Positions 19,057-27,402 of a DNA stretch of 59,766 nucleotides are shown here, piece after piece. The notes under the pieces are model-generated. The model was not told the origin of the DNA and made no database searches. It saw only the letters and a list, made by a program, of their open reading frames with translations. The stretch is from NCBI RefSeq assembly GCF_009769385.1, contig NZ_ML775965.1, positions 33,238-93,003 of the forward strand. Direction: 5' to 3'. Source of the DNA: Saccharothrix deserti. Lineage in GTDB: Bacteria; Actinomycetota; Actinomycetes; Mycobacteriales; Pseudonocardiaceae. The translations under genes and the position numbers were made by a program. The first letter of the stretch is position 1; each line of letters starts with the position of its first letter.

Positions 19057-19812
19057 TCAGGACAGGGAGTCCAGCAGCGCCAGGTCCGGTGGCACGAGGG
19101 TGGTCGACAGGACGAGTTCGCGCAGCAGGTTGTCGTTGAGCGCGTTGCCGACGGGCTCGCCGACCTCCTCGCGCAGCAGGCCGTGCACACCCGCCGCGGA
19201 CAGCCTGGCTCGGACGTCGGCGACCATGTGCTCGACCCGTTTGACGCTCCAGCCGGCGTCCGGCTGGAGCTCGTTCAGGACTTCGGCGACGTGCTGGCGC
19301 GACACCGGCTGCGGGTTGGCCTCGTGCAGCAGGTAGCGCTGCCCCAGCACGACCAGCAGCTGGTGCTCGTCCGGCGTGAGCCGCCACCGCTTGGGGGGCT
19401 GGGTCACGGCGGCGTGGCGGGTCGCCGGGTGGCCGCCGTCCTCGCCGGCGACGTACAGCTCGAGCAGGTGCTCGCGGTCGTGTGAACCGCGGATGAACAG
19501 CGGCGTGTAGCCGTTGGCCAGCGGCACCGGATCCTCGTCGCGGAACAGCCACCGGGTCTTGGGCAAGCGGATGGGCAGCCGCCCGGTGTTGGTGACCCAC
19601 CACCGGCCCGCGTGGCGGGTCAGGAGGCCGTGTTGACGGCTTACCCGCGGGTCGGTCTCGCCGACGCACAGGTCGACGTCCGGCCGGTTGCGGCCGAACC
19701 GAACCCTGCGCCCCTCGACGGGGGTGACGCTGATCTTCCCGCTCAGTGCCAGGGCGACGACGGCTCCTGGCGCGGCGCGCGGCACGTCGCGCGCCAGGCT
19801 TTCGGTGTTCAT
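19057..19812 (-). CDS. FHA-domain regulatory protein
   Basis: 251 residues from ATG 19812. The FHA domain covers about 25-110, with VRFGRNRPDVDL, DPRVSRQHGLL and WWVTNTGRLPIRL supplying the phosphothreonine-binding Arg, Ser-Arg-Gln-His and Asn. A second domain at about 145-225 is mostly helical (LTPDEHQLLVVLGQRYLL, SRQHVAEVLNEL, WSVKRVEHMVADVRARL) and looks like a winged helix, so the protein may act as a phospho-dependent regulator. It lies 184 bases from the kinase start on the same strand and is divergent from the type VII trio. Binding to kinase-modified partners is an inference from the family and the context. Confidence 0.85.
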   Translation of the reverse strand: MNTESLARDVPRAAPGAVVALALSGKISVTPVEGRRVRFGRNRPDVDLCVGETDPRVSRQHGLLTRHAGRWWVTNTGRLPIRLPKTRWLFRDEDPVPLANGYTPLFIRGSHDREHLLELYVAGEDGGHPATRHAAVTQPPKRWRLTPDEHQLLVVLGQRYLLHEANPQPVSRQHVAEVLNELQPDAGWSVKRVEHMVADVRARLSAAGVHGLLREEVGEPVGNALNDNLLRELVLSTTLVPPDLALLDSLS

Positions 19813-19855
19813 GCCGGCCTCCTCGTGTTGTCGCGCAGTGTCGCCGGATCGCTCC

Positions 19856-19974
19856 GGGACCCCTCCCGGCCCTCAAAAGGGGATGGTAGGCACCCATCTC
19901 GTCACGAGGCGTCGATTCCATGGCACCGGGCTGCGGGACATCGGGGTTTGCCGCGCTGAGACGGGAGGGGTCCC
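19856..19974. promoter_or_regulatory. 13-bp inverted repeat in the FHA / type VII divergent promoter
   Basis: GGGACCCCTCCCG at 19856-19868 and its exact reverse complement at 19962-19974 flank the 93 bases between the divergent genes. One arm faces each gene, so they could be two copies of one binding site. Confidence 0.5.
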
Positions 19975-19999
19975 CGGTCACTCCCGCCACGCTGCGCCC

Positions 20000-20296
20000 A
20001 TGGGCGATTTCGAAGTAACCATCGACACTCTCCACGGGGTGGTCGGCAGGCACGGCAAGGTGCGCGACGAGCTGTCCGCGGCCAACCAGCAGAGCCAGTT
20101 GCTCGCGCAGATCCAGCCTCCGATGCAGGACCCGGCGACCACCTCCTTCATCACCGCGGCCTGCCAGGCGGGCCAAGCGCACCTCGACTCGGTCTCGATG
20201 ATCGAGCAGGAGCTGCAGACGCGGATCGAGGAGCTGCAGGCGTCGGTCGACCAGTACGTGAAGACCGAACAGGCAACCACGGACGAATGGCGGTGA
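20000..20296 (+). CDS. WXG100/PE-like type VII secretion substrate
   Basis: 98 residues from ATG 20000. The protein is almost wholly alpha-helical and short, with helices at about 5-40 and 55-95 joined by a turn, like ESX or EspC/PE-type substrates. The motif QASVDQYVKTEQAT near the C-terminus fits the YxxxE/D secretion tag loosely. It is followed seven bases later by a PPE-like gene and then an EspG-like gene, the standard substrate-chaperone order of type VII loci. The ESX core (EccB-E, MycP) is not in the window, so this looks like an orphan substrate module. I see no strong ribosome site at this start. Confidence 0.7.
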   Translation: MGDFEVTIDTLHGVVGRHGKVRDELSAANQQSQLLAQIQPPMQDPATTSFITAACQAGQAHLDSVSMIEQELQTRIEELQASVDQYVKTEQATTDEWR

Positions 20297-20303
20297 AAGA
20301 CTG

Positions 20304-21509
20304 ATGGCAGGGCTCAGCGGCTACGAGATCTACCTGATGGTGTCGCAGGGCGCGGGCCCCGACGGGCTGAACCAGGCGGCGGACGTGTCGAAGGACGCGC
20401 GCATGCGCATCCAGGCCCTCGGCGACGAACTGCGTCGGCTCACCACCGAGATGCAAGCCACGTGGCAGGGCAAGGCGTCGGACCGGGCAGCGCAGGCCGT
20501 GCAGCCGATCGAACAGGCCCTCCAGCGTGCGCAGGAGACGCTGGGCAAGGCCGACGCCTCGTTGCGGACCCAGGCGCAGAGCTACGGCCGGCTGAGGCAG
20601 CAGGTGCTGCCGATGGCGACGCCGCAGCCGCCGGAGCTGACCCTCTTCGACGAGCTCACGCCGTGGGACACCGACAACGAGATCGCGCGCAAGGAGTGGT
20701 TCGAGGCCGACGCGAACAACCGTCGCGTCTACGCGGAGTACGCCACGGCGACGGGCCAGAACCAGGCGATGCTGCCGCAGATGCCCCAGGCATCCGGCGG
20801 CGCACAGGGCGCGAACACCGCTGTGCAGTCCGCGAGCGGAGCCGGCGTGCAGGCCGCGACGTCCGCGCCGCCGCAGGTCGGGGATACGGGTACCACTTCG
20901 CCGTCGTCGGCGGGATCGGCCGGCGGTGACAAGACCTCCGCACCGCCGTCGGTGAGCGGCGGCGGCAAGACTTCGGCCAGCAGCACCGGCGGCGGCGACG
21001 GAGATCTCGGCGGTCGGGCGCCTGCCGTTCACGGGCCCGGCGCTCCGAGGCAGCCGGGCGACCGGACGGCGGTCGCCGACTGGTCCACCGGTGTGCCGGG
21101 CGGCGTGCCGATCGCGTCGCGTCCGCCGTCGGCCAGGGACACCGCGCACACGTCGAACATCCCGAAGGGCGACCACCTGTCCGGTGTCGCTCCGGTGCTC
21201 CCGGGTGGGATCGGCCTCGGCGATCCCACCGGCACCAGGGGACAGCGGGGTGCCCTCGACGCGGGCGACCGCTCTGCCGTCCTCGGCAGGACGCCGCCGC
21301 CCAACGCCCCTGCCGCGGCCGGTGCCGGTGCCCGTGGCGCGGCCGGCAAGGTCGGAGTGGCGGGCATGGGCGGCTTCGCCCCACACACCGCGCACATGCG
21401 CGAGGAAGAGGACAGGGAGCACCAGCGCACCGTGTACCTCCAGGAGGACGCGGACGCGCTTGTCGGCCCGATGCCCGACAGCGTGACGCCCGTGATCGGG
21501 GAGGACTGA
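20304..21509 (+). CDS. PPE-like type VII secretion protein with Gly/Ala-rich tail
   Basis: 401 residues. The N-terminal ~180 residues are helical (MAGLSGYEIYLMVSQGAGP, LRRLTTEMQATWQGKASDRA) and include a Trp-x-Gly turn, as in WXG100/PPE proteins. From about 165 the sequence becomes low-complexity Gly/Ser/Ala/Pro, then ends in an acidic stretch (MREEEDREHQRTVYLQEDAD) seen in several actinobacterial PPE-like proteins. It follows the WXG100-like gene by seven bases, and its stop overlaps the next start (TGATG), so the three genes form one operon. The pair probably forms a heterodimer that the EspG-like protein recognises. Confidence 0.8.
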   Translation: MAGLSGYEIYLMVSQGAGPDGLNQAADVSKDARMRIQALGDELRRLTTEMQATWQGKASDRAAQAVQPIEQALQRAQETLGKADASLRTQAQSYGRLRQQVLPMATPQPPELTLFDELTPWDTDNEIARKEWFEADANNRRVYAEYATATGQNQAMLPQMPQASGGAQGANTAVQSASGAGVQAATSAPPQVGDTGTTSPSSAGSAGGDKTSAPPSVSGGGKTSASSTGGGDGDLGGRAPAVHGPGAPRQPGDRTAVADWSTGVPGGVPIASRPPSARDTAHTSNIPKGDHLSGVAPVLPGGIGLGDPTGTRGQRGALDAGDRSAVLGRTPPPNAPAAAGAGARGAAGKVGVAGMGGFAPHTAHMREEEDREHQRTVYLQEDADALVGPMPDSVTPVIGED

Positions 21510-22165
21510 TGCTGCGCGAACCGGTGGTGTTGTCCGACGCGGAGTTCGACGTGCTGTGGCACCACGACAACCTCGGCGAGCACCACACCGTGCTGCGCGT
21601 GCCGCCTGCCGAGGCCAACACCCTAGAGGTCGAGCACACGCTGTACCGCGAGGGCGTGCGGGTCGACGAAGCACTGGAGGCGTTGCGGCTGCTCGCGTCC
21701 GCGGACTTCGAGTGTTTCGGCTGGATCGCGTTCAACCGTGAGGTCACGCTACCGGTCGTCGTCGCCACGGCCGGACGGCACGGCGTCTTCGCGGTGCGGG
21801 ACAATGGTCATGTGCGGATCGACGCGTTGCACGGTGACCCGTCGGACATGCTCGTGGCGTGCCTGCCGGAGATGCGGCCCGGTCGGGGTTCGTCGATCAA
21901 CGCCCGTGCCGAGGAGGCGCAGACGTCACGGGCACTGGTCGAACTGATGCAGCGTTCGCGCACCGGCGTCGCGAAGCTCTTCGCGGCCAAGCGTGACCGG
22001 TACGGGCGACGCCGGCGTTCGGAGTCGTTCATCACCACGATCGACTGCCCGGACGGCCGCTGGCTGGTCGTCCGCTACGTCGACAGCCGCGGCCAGGGCT
22101 GGGTGCACGCCACGCCCGCGACACGCCCGATCATCAGGGAGTGGCTTCGCCGTATCAGCGACTGA
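21509..22165 (+). CDS. EspG-like ESX secretion chaperone
   Basis: 218 residues, starting on the A of the preceding stop. Composition and pattern fit the EspG family, cytoplasmic chaperones that bind PE-PPE pairs: an N-terminal segment LSDAEFDVLWHHDNLGEHH, a middle beta-sheet (GWIAFNREVTLPVVVATAGRHGVFAV) and a C-terminal SFITTIDCPDGRWLVVRYV. It closes the three-gene operon, and a long hairpin follows. The family call is from pattern and order together. Confidence 0.8.
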   Translation: MLREPVVLSDAEFDVLWHHDNLGEHHTVLRVPPAEANTLEVEHTLYREGVRVDEALEALRLLASADFECFGWIAFNREVTLPVVVATAGRHGVFAVRDNGHVRIDALHGDPSDMLVACLPEMRPGRGSSINARAEEAQTSRALVELMQRSRTGVAKLFAAKRDRYGRRRRSESFITTIDCPDGRWLVVRYVDSRGQGWVHATPATRPIIREWLRRISD

Positions 22166-22197
22166 CCGGGAACGCGAAGCAGCAGGCCGCCGATGAA

Positions 22198-22263
22198 GCC
22201 GGCCCGCTCCTCCTACCACCTCGGCATACCCGTCGGCCGACGCGATAGGAGGAGCGGGTCGGC
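22198..22263. terminator. 17-bp hairpin after the type VII operon
   Basis: Arms 22198-22214 and 22247-22263 pair with one mismatch, enclosing a 32-base loop. It starts 33 bases after the EspG stop and is the likely transcription end. Confidence 0.65.
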
Positions 22264-22815
22264 GAACCCCGAAGCTGCCGGACCGCCCGCAGGTCGCCCA
22301 ACTCGTCCAGGCCGTAGGCGGGGACCAGCCGAACTGATCCGGCAGCTACACAGCTTCGGCTACCTACGCTGATGAGCGCGTTAGGCAATAGATGCGGAAC
22401 CGGTGCATACGACTGCCTTTGGGAGTCGCGTCCAAGCGGGTTTCTGGCTCCTCACGTCTTCCCGTCACCGCCGTAGCGAGAAGCGCCGCGACAGCGGATA
22501 TGCGCCTTGGCCAATTCCTCACGCGCGGATGGTCCCACGCGCACGGCACCTGTTCACATCGCCCGAAAGGGGGTTTCGCCCTGCCCGAGATCACCACACC
22601 ACCCGTCCGGAACCGCCTGCGCAGCCGCCCTCGGCCGCTCCACCGGCTCCCGAACCGCCACCCTGACCCACCCGCGCGGTGATCCGTGCTTGAAGGCCTC
22701 GGCGGACGGCGACGGCCGTTGGTCCGTCCGGCTGGGAACACCTCGACCGCCGTCACTACCTCCGGCGCGGGCCGTCCCATCGGTATCCCGTAGGTCGGAC
22801 ACGAAGGTGGTCACG
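22264..22815. other. Intergenic, no gene recognised
   Basis: About 550 bases between the type VII operon and the recombinase. The open frames present have no coding bias and no motif I know. The recombinase frame is open upstream of ATG 22819, but that extension is Pro/Arg/Ser-rich and looks noncoding. Confidence 0.5.
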
Positions 22816-22818
22816 GTG

Positions 22819-24201
22819 ATGGCGTCACGATCGGAAGATCCGGACTTGCTCGGTGCATGGCTGCGGACCAAAGGATCCACTGCGCGTCGTAAGTCGTCGA
22901 ACGATCCGTTCGTCCATCGTGGACTGCGCTTTGCCTTCTATGGTCGGATGTCGACGTCGGAGTACCAGGATCGGCGGACGTCGCGGTTGTGGCAGCGGGG
23001 GGTCGCGGAGCGTCTGGTGGCGGGTCACGGTGTGATCGTCGCCGAGTACTTCGAGACCGGGTGCACCCGGCTCAAGGAGTGGGCGGATCGGCCGCAGGCC
23101 GCCCGGTTGTTGGCCGCGCTCGCCGATCCGGATCGCGGTTTCGACGCGATCGTGGTGGGGAGTACGAGCGCGGTTTCTGCGGCGACCAGTTCGTGCGCAT
23201 GGCCCCGCTGTTCGAACGGCACGGTGTCCAGGTGTGGCTGCCCGAGGCCGGCGGACGCGTCGACCTGACGCGTCCGGCGCATGAGGCCCTGGTGGTGATG
23301 TTGGGGGCGCGGTCGGATCTGGGGATCCGGCGTGTGCGGTATCGGGTGATCGGGGCGATGCGGGTGCAGACCTGCGATCAGGGTCGGTATCCGGGTGGGC
23401 GTCCGCCGTACGGGTACCGGTTGGTCGATGGTGGCCCGCATCCGAACCGGGTGCACGCGCGCTGGGGGCGCCGGCTGCAGGGGTTCGCGTCGGATCCGGC
23501 GACCGCGCCGCACGTGCGGTGGATCTTCATGGAGCGGCTGGCGGGGCGCAATATTGCCGGGATCGCGCGGGAGCTCGACGAGCGTGGTGTGCCGTCGTCC
23601 GTCGTCCGCGGATCGCAACCCGCACCGGTCGGGGGAGACGTGGACGTTGGTCACGGTGGCGAAGATCCTGGAGAACCCTCGTTACACCGGGCGGCAGGTG
23701 TGGAACCGGGTGGCCGACGACCGCGAGCACTCTCATCCGACGAGCGGCCGGCCGGCCCAGCGTGCCAACGACCGCGTGGACTGGGTGATCTCCGCGGACA
23801 TCGCCCATGCGGCGCTGGTCGGCGAGGCCGACTTCCTGCTGGTCCAGGCGCGGCGGGCGGCGCGTCCGACCGCGGACGGCAGCGTCCGCCGGTATCACCT
23901 GTCCGGCCTGCTGGTGTGCGGGGTGTGCGGGCGGCGGTTGGAGTCGCACTGGGGTCACGGGCGCGCGGGCTACCGGTGTCGGCACAGGTACACCAGCGCT
24001 CGGTCGCGTCCGGCCGACGCGCCCCGCAACGCCTACCTGCGCGAGGACCACCTCGTGGACGTCATCGTGGAGCAGCTCGTGCGGGAAGGGCACCACGTCG
24101 GAGTGGAACCGGCCCGGGTGGCCGCGCATCTGCGCGACCACCGGCTGACGGTCACCTGCGACGCGCACGGCGTCGGTCCCCGACCGGTATCCGTCGTGTG
24201 A
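22819..24201 (+). pseudogene. Large serine recombinase, two frameshifts
   Basis: A serine recombinase in three frames. Segment 1 (ATG 22819 to about 23158) has the catalytic pattern FAFYGRMSTSEYQDRRTS and ends FDAIVVG. Segment 2 resumes with EYERGFCGDQF, in agreement with the loss of one G in the G-run near 23157-23160, and covers the E-helix and recombinase domain (RPPYGYRLVDGG, FMERLAGRNIAGIARELDERG). Near 23600 the frame changes again, at a CGTCGTC repeat, and segment 3 carries VAKILENPRYTGRQVWNR and a zinc ribbon (CGVCGRRLESHW, CRHRYTSAR). Intact members of this family are integrases of mobile elements. A second, more decayed copy lies at 36072-36435. Confidence 0.85.
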
Positions 24202-24241
24202 TCACTGGATGAATCCCAGGTCAGCGCCTCAGTCTAAAAAC

Positions 24242-24286
24242 CCCCACGGGCCCTGATCTGATAAGCTCAGATCAGGGCCCGTGGGG
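24242..24286 (-). terminator. 20-bp perfect hairpin with T-tract
   Basis: Arms 24242-24261 and 24267-24286 are perfectly complementary around the five-base loop TAAGC. Read on the minus strand the stem is followed by a run of five T, a classical intrinsic terminator for the RNA-like sequence directly upstream on that strand. On the plus strand it also follows the recombinase by 40 bases. Confidence 0.85.
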
Positions 24287-24289
24287 TAA

Positions 24290-24375
24290 TTATATGTCCG
24301 AGGGACTTGAACCCCCACGCATGGGATACGTCCCACCTGCGGGGTCGAATCCCACGCCCTCTTCACCACTATGAT
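24290..24375 (-). ncRNA. tRNA-like 3' remnant (T-arm and acceptor half)
   Basis: On the minus strand GTGGGGGTTCAAGTCCC is followed by TCGGACA. This matches the T-arm and 3' acceptor strand of class II (Leu-type) actinobacterial tRNAs, but about three C residues are missing between them and no 5' acceptor strand (GTCCGA) exists within 100 bases upstream. I therefore do not call a working tRNA. The strong terminator just beyond it is what normally follows a real RNA gene. It may be an attachment-site remnant left by an integrated element, or a decayed tRNA. Confidence 0.4.
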
Positions 24376-24706
24376 CTTGTGTGTTCCCCGTCCGCCGTGG
24401 GGACGTGTCACACGTAGAACGTAGCACAGACGATCTTCCGGTGTCACATCGTCCACAAAGGTCGGCTGCTTCATTGTGAGGCGTCGACCAAGGTTTCGGC
24501 CGATAAGCCTCCGATCTGGACGCTGAGATCCGCGCCGATCGCTCGCCGTCGGTTCGTGTCCGCTTGGCTATCGGTAAACCGCAGCGGGTGGGACTTGTCA
24601 GCCGGTGGGGCAGGCCTCGCCGGAGAACCGTCACCTACATCCTCGCGGTCAGGCGGGTTTACGGATCAGGCCGGTGTAAACGGCGGTGGTCCTACCAGGG
24701 GCTTGT
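24376..24706. other. Intergenic, no gene recognised
   Basis: No frame with coding bias and no family pattern. The stretch is less GC-rich than its surroundings and ends at the MerR operator. Confidence 0.5.
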
Positions 24707-24725
24707 ATCTCAAGCCGCTTGAGAT
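24707..24725. promoter_or_regulatory. MerR-type operator palindrome
   Basis: ATCTCAAGC-C-GCTTGAGAT, a perfect 9-1-9 palindrome, lies immediately upstream of the MerR-family gene. The CTCAAG...CTTGAG half-sites are those of SoxR/MerR-type operators. It is probably the autoregulatory site. Confidence 0.75.
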
Positions 24726-24746
24726 CGCATGGTAAGTGTCGTGGAC

Positions 24747-25724
24747 ATGAACGAGCTGTACGCCATCGGGGATGTCGCCCGGCGGACCGGCCTGAGCGTG
24801 AGCGCCGTCCGGTACTACGCGGACGCCGGTGTCGTCACGCCGGCCGCCACCACCCCGGCCGGCCACCGCCTGTACGACGTGTCGGCCATCGCCCGGCTGG
24901 AACTGGTCCGGACGCTACGGGAACTCGACGCCGGCCTGGACGAGATCCGGCGGGTGCTGGCCGGCGAGGCGACGCTGCGCGAGCTGGCCGCCACCCACTT
25001 GGCCCTGCTGGCACGGCAGGAGGCACGGCTGCGCAGCCGTCGCGCGGTGCTGTCGGCCATCCTGCGGCAGGACTCCACGGCCGAGCAGGTCACGCTGATG
25101 CACAAGCTGGCAGGCATGTCGGACGAGGAGCGCGACCGGCTGATCGACGAGTTCTGGACCGAGGTCTCCACCGGCTGGGAGCCGCCGGAGCGGATGGTCG
25201 AGTGGTGGCGGGCGGCTCGGCCGGAGCTGCCCGAACATCCCACTGCGGCCCAGCTGGAGGCGTGGATCGAGCTGGCCGAACTGGTCCGGGATACCGAGGT
25301 CCGGCAGGCCTTGCGCCGTGAGCTGTACGAGGCGTGCACCACCGGGGCCGGACCGCTGATGACCTCGTCGCCGATGCTGGACGCCCTGGAGGCGGCCGCG
25401 CCGATCGCCCAGGCGGCGATGGACGCGGCGCGGGAGCGGGTGCCGCCGGACTCGCCGCGGGGGCGGGAGATCGCCGACCGGTGGATCGGGTGGCTGACCG
25501 GCATCTTCGCGACACCGGACAGCCCCGGGATGCCGGACACGCCCGAGTTCCGGATCGAGACGGCCGACCACATGCTGGCGGGCGAGGAGTGGGACCGCAC
25601 GCCGCCGGAGCCGGAGGGACCGTTCGACCGGTACATGGCGCTGGTCACCGCCGTGAACAACGTGCCGCCGGAGCGGTTCCCGTTCGAGTGGCTGGCCGCG
25701 GCACTGCGCGCGTCCGCAGCTTGA
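24747..25724 (+). CDS. MerR-family transcriptional regulator
   Basis: About 325 residues from ATG 24747; ATG 24729 is an in-frame alternative four bases after the operator. The N-terminal winged HTH (ELYAIGDVARRTGLSVSAVRYYADAGVV) with the wing GHRLYDVSAIARLELVRTLRELDAGLDEIRRVL is typical MerR. The coiled-coil dimer helix covers about 80-110. The C-terminal ~200 residues are helical and acidic (DEERDRLIDEFWTEV, WEPPERMVEWWRAARPELP), a TipAS-like ligand domain arrangement with no cysteine cluster, which points to an organic ligand rather than a metal. The perfect palindrome at the start suggests autoregulation. Confidence 0.88.
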   Translation: MNELYAIGDVARRTGLSVSAVRYYADAGVVTPAATTPAGHRLYDVSAIARLELVRTLRELDAGLDEIRRVLAGEATLRELAATHLALLARQEARLRSRRAVLSAILRQDSTAEQVTLMHKLAGMSDEERDRLIDEFWTEVSTGWEPPERMVEWWRAARPELPEHPTAAQLEAWIELAELVRDTEVRQALRRELYEACTTGAGPLMTSSPMLDALEAAAPIAQAAMDAARERVPPDSPRGREIADRWIGWLTGIFATPDSPGMPDTPEFRIETADHMLAGEEWDRTPPEPEGPFDRYMALVTAVNNVPPERFPFEWLAAALRASAA

Positions 25725-25739
25725 TCAGCGAGGAACGGT

Positions 25740-25763
25740 GCGGCTCACCAGCAGGTGAGCCGC
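25740..25763. terminator. 10-bp hairpin after merR-type gene
   Basis: GCGGCTCACC and GGTGAGCCGC around the loop AGCA, 15 bases after the stop. No T-tract. Confidence 0.65.
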
Positions 25764-26147
25764 CCCGGCCGGTAGTGACAGCTCAGCAGCCACAGCGGTG
25801 AGGCGCCGCGGTCGTCACCACGGCCCCTGCCAACGACACCGCGGTCAGCGCACGCGTCAGAACCGTCATTTCCGCAGGCCGGCAACTTTTAGTCGCTGCC
25901 GTGCACCTCCAGGTCTGCACCGTCGAGGAACCCCACCTGCTCGCCCTGCATGGTGCGTACTACTGCGGCTACATCACCATCACCGGCCGCGATCAGGACC
26001 CGCCGCAGCCCGATGCGGGTGGTGCGCGCCGGCGGCCGGCAACCGCGTAAGGCAGTCGGTCACGTCGACCGCCGCAGGTGGTCGATGCACCGCATTCCTG
26101 CGTTGCCTGTGAGTGGACAATGGCCGCAGGCGATGATTGGAGGCCGC
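25764..26147. other. Intergenic with a possible gene tail on the minus strand
   Basis: On the minus strand, VLIAAGDGDVAAVVRTMQGE followed by QVGFLDGADLEVHGSD and a stop near 25890 reads like the C-terminus of a protein. It has no start, no recognisable domain and no continuation upstream. Otherwise nothing is seen. Confidence 0.3.
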
Positions 26148-27017
26148 ATGGACGCCGCAGACATCATCCGCGCGCTCGAACGCCTGTCCGGTCTTCGGGT
26201 GACCGCTGTCTCGGGTGGGGTCCGCGTGCACGTGCCAGCCATCGACGACACGGTCCAGGTCGACGCCGACGCGGTCCGCAGGTGCCGCGACATCCGCGCA
26301 CAACGGCGACCCCGCCGTGGAGTTCGTGATGGGGGACGAGCACGGCGTGTGGCCGCTGATCCTCACCCCGGACGACGTCGTGTTCCAGCCGGTGTCCACC
26401 GGGGCCGTGCTGGACTCGGCCATGGAGTACCGGATCACCAACGCGCCCGACATCGTGGCCTACTCCGAGATGGAGCACGCCGCTGAGCACGCGGCCCTGA
26501 CGTGCGAGCGGCCGGGTTCGATCGAGCGTTCGGGGTGGGCGCGTCGCTGGTGCTGGTGCGGTGCCAGGTCGTCGCGGTCACGCTCATCGGGCTTGCGGCC
26601 CGTGCGCACCGTGGCGTGGTGGAGGCGTGCCTGGGAGGCGCTCGGCGACGACCTGCCGTTCCCGCCGTTCCGCCCCGACCCGCTGTGGGACGAACTGGTG
26701 GCCGACGCCGCTCGGATTTCGGTGACGCCGTCCGAGCAACCCGACCACGCGGACGAACCCGTGGACGTCGCGGCCTTCCGCCGTCTGGAGCCCGGGTTGA
26801 CCGTCGTGGGCTTGGACGACGAGTTCGTGTCGCGTGGCGTACGTGGGTGCCGATCAGCCCGTTCCGGTTCGCCGCGACGCTGCTCCACCGGCTCGACGGG
26901 GCACGCGCCGACCTCGCCCTGTACCCCGGTAGGAGCGGCAGCGTCGACGTCGTCCTGCGCGAGGGCTCCGCCGCGGCGCTGCTCCAGTTCAGCTGGTCGG
27001 ACCGGCTCACCCACTGA
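26148..27017 (+). pseudogene. Unknown protein, at least four frameshifts
   Basis: I do not recognise this gene, but its remains are clear. ATG 26148 with GGAGG upstream begins MDAADIIRALERLSGLRVTA. After about 26290 the coding frame shifts (VEFVMGDEHGVWPLILTPDD, EYRITNAPDIVAYSEMEHAA), shifts again near 26500 (RAFGVGASLVLVRCQVVAVT), again near 26630 (WEALGDDLPFPPFRPDPLWD) and again near 26830 (TWVPISPFRFAATLLHRLDG, DVVLREGSAAALLQFSWSDR). Reassembled it would be a cytoplasmic mixed alpha/beta protein of about 285 residues. No membrane segment and no known catalytic motif is visible. Confidence 0.7.
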
Positions 27018-27156
27018 CCAGGCGAAGGACAGACACATCGGACTGCCCTCACCTGCGGTAACTCCGACCCCTTCCGGGGTGGCCGCGGCCGACTCGGTCG
27101 TCGTGCCAGCAGCGAGGTAGTCGGACCCGCCTGAGCTTGGCCACAATCGGCGCAGG

Positions 27157-27324
27157 TCAGCACCTATTCCGTTGGATATTCCGCGAAATGTCCGGCGACC
27201 CCAGGTCCGGTCCAGCGGAGCCGGTGGAGCCGCTGTCCACGCCGTTCGACGCACAACCGGCCAGCAGGACGGCAACGAGCCCTGCTGTCATGACACCACC
27301 GGTGAACCTGTGCCTTTCGGACAT
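27157..27324 (-). CDS. Small putative lipoprotein
   Basis: 55 residues from the ATG at 27324 (an in-frame ATG at 27339 gives 60). The N-terminus MSERHRFTGGVMTAGLVAVL is a signal peptide with the lipobox LAGC, followed by a short Gly/Ser/Asp-rich tail ending in ISRNIQRNRC. The mature part has only about 30 residues, so it may be the start of a longer lipoprotein that has been cut. No ribosome site stands out. Confidence 0.45.
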   Translation of the reverse strand: MSERHRFTGGVMTAGLVAVLLAGCASNGVDSGSTGSAGPDLGSPDISRNIQRNRC

Positions 27325-27402
27325 GCAGGATTGCTGCACGAGCGCGTCCAGGTCGCCGGACGTGACGTCGTGATCCCTCGATTAAGGGACGCAGTCGGTT
27401 CG

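Noticed and set aside
24290..24375. An intact tRNA-Leu on the minus strand
   Set aside because: The T-arm and 3' acceptor strand are readable, but three bases are missing between them and no matching 5' acceptor strand exists upstream.
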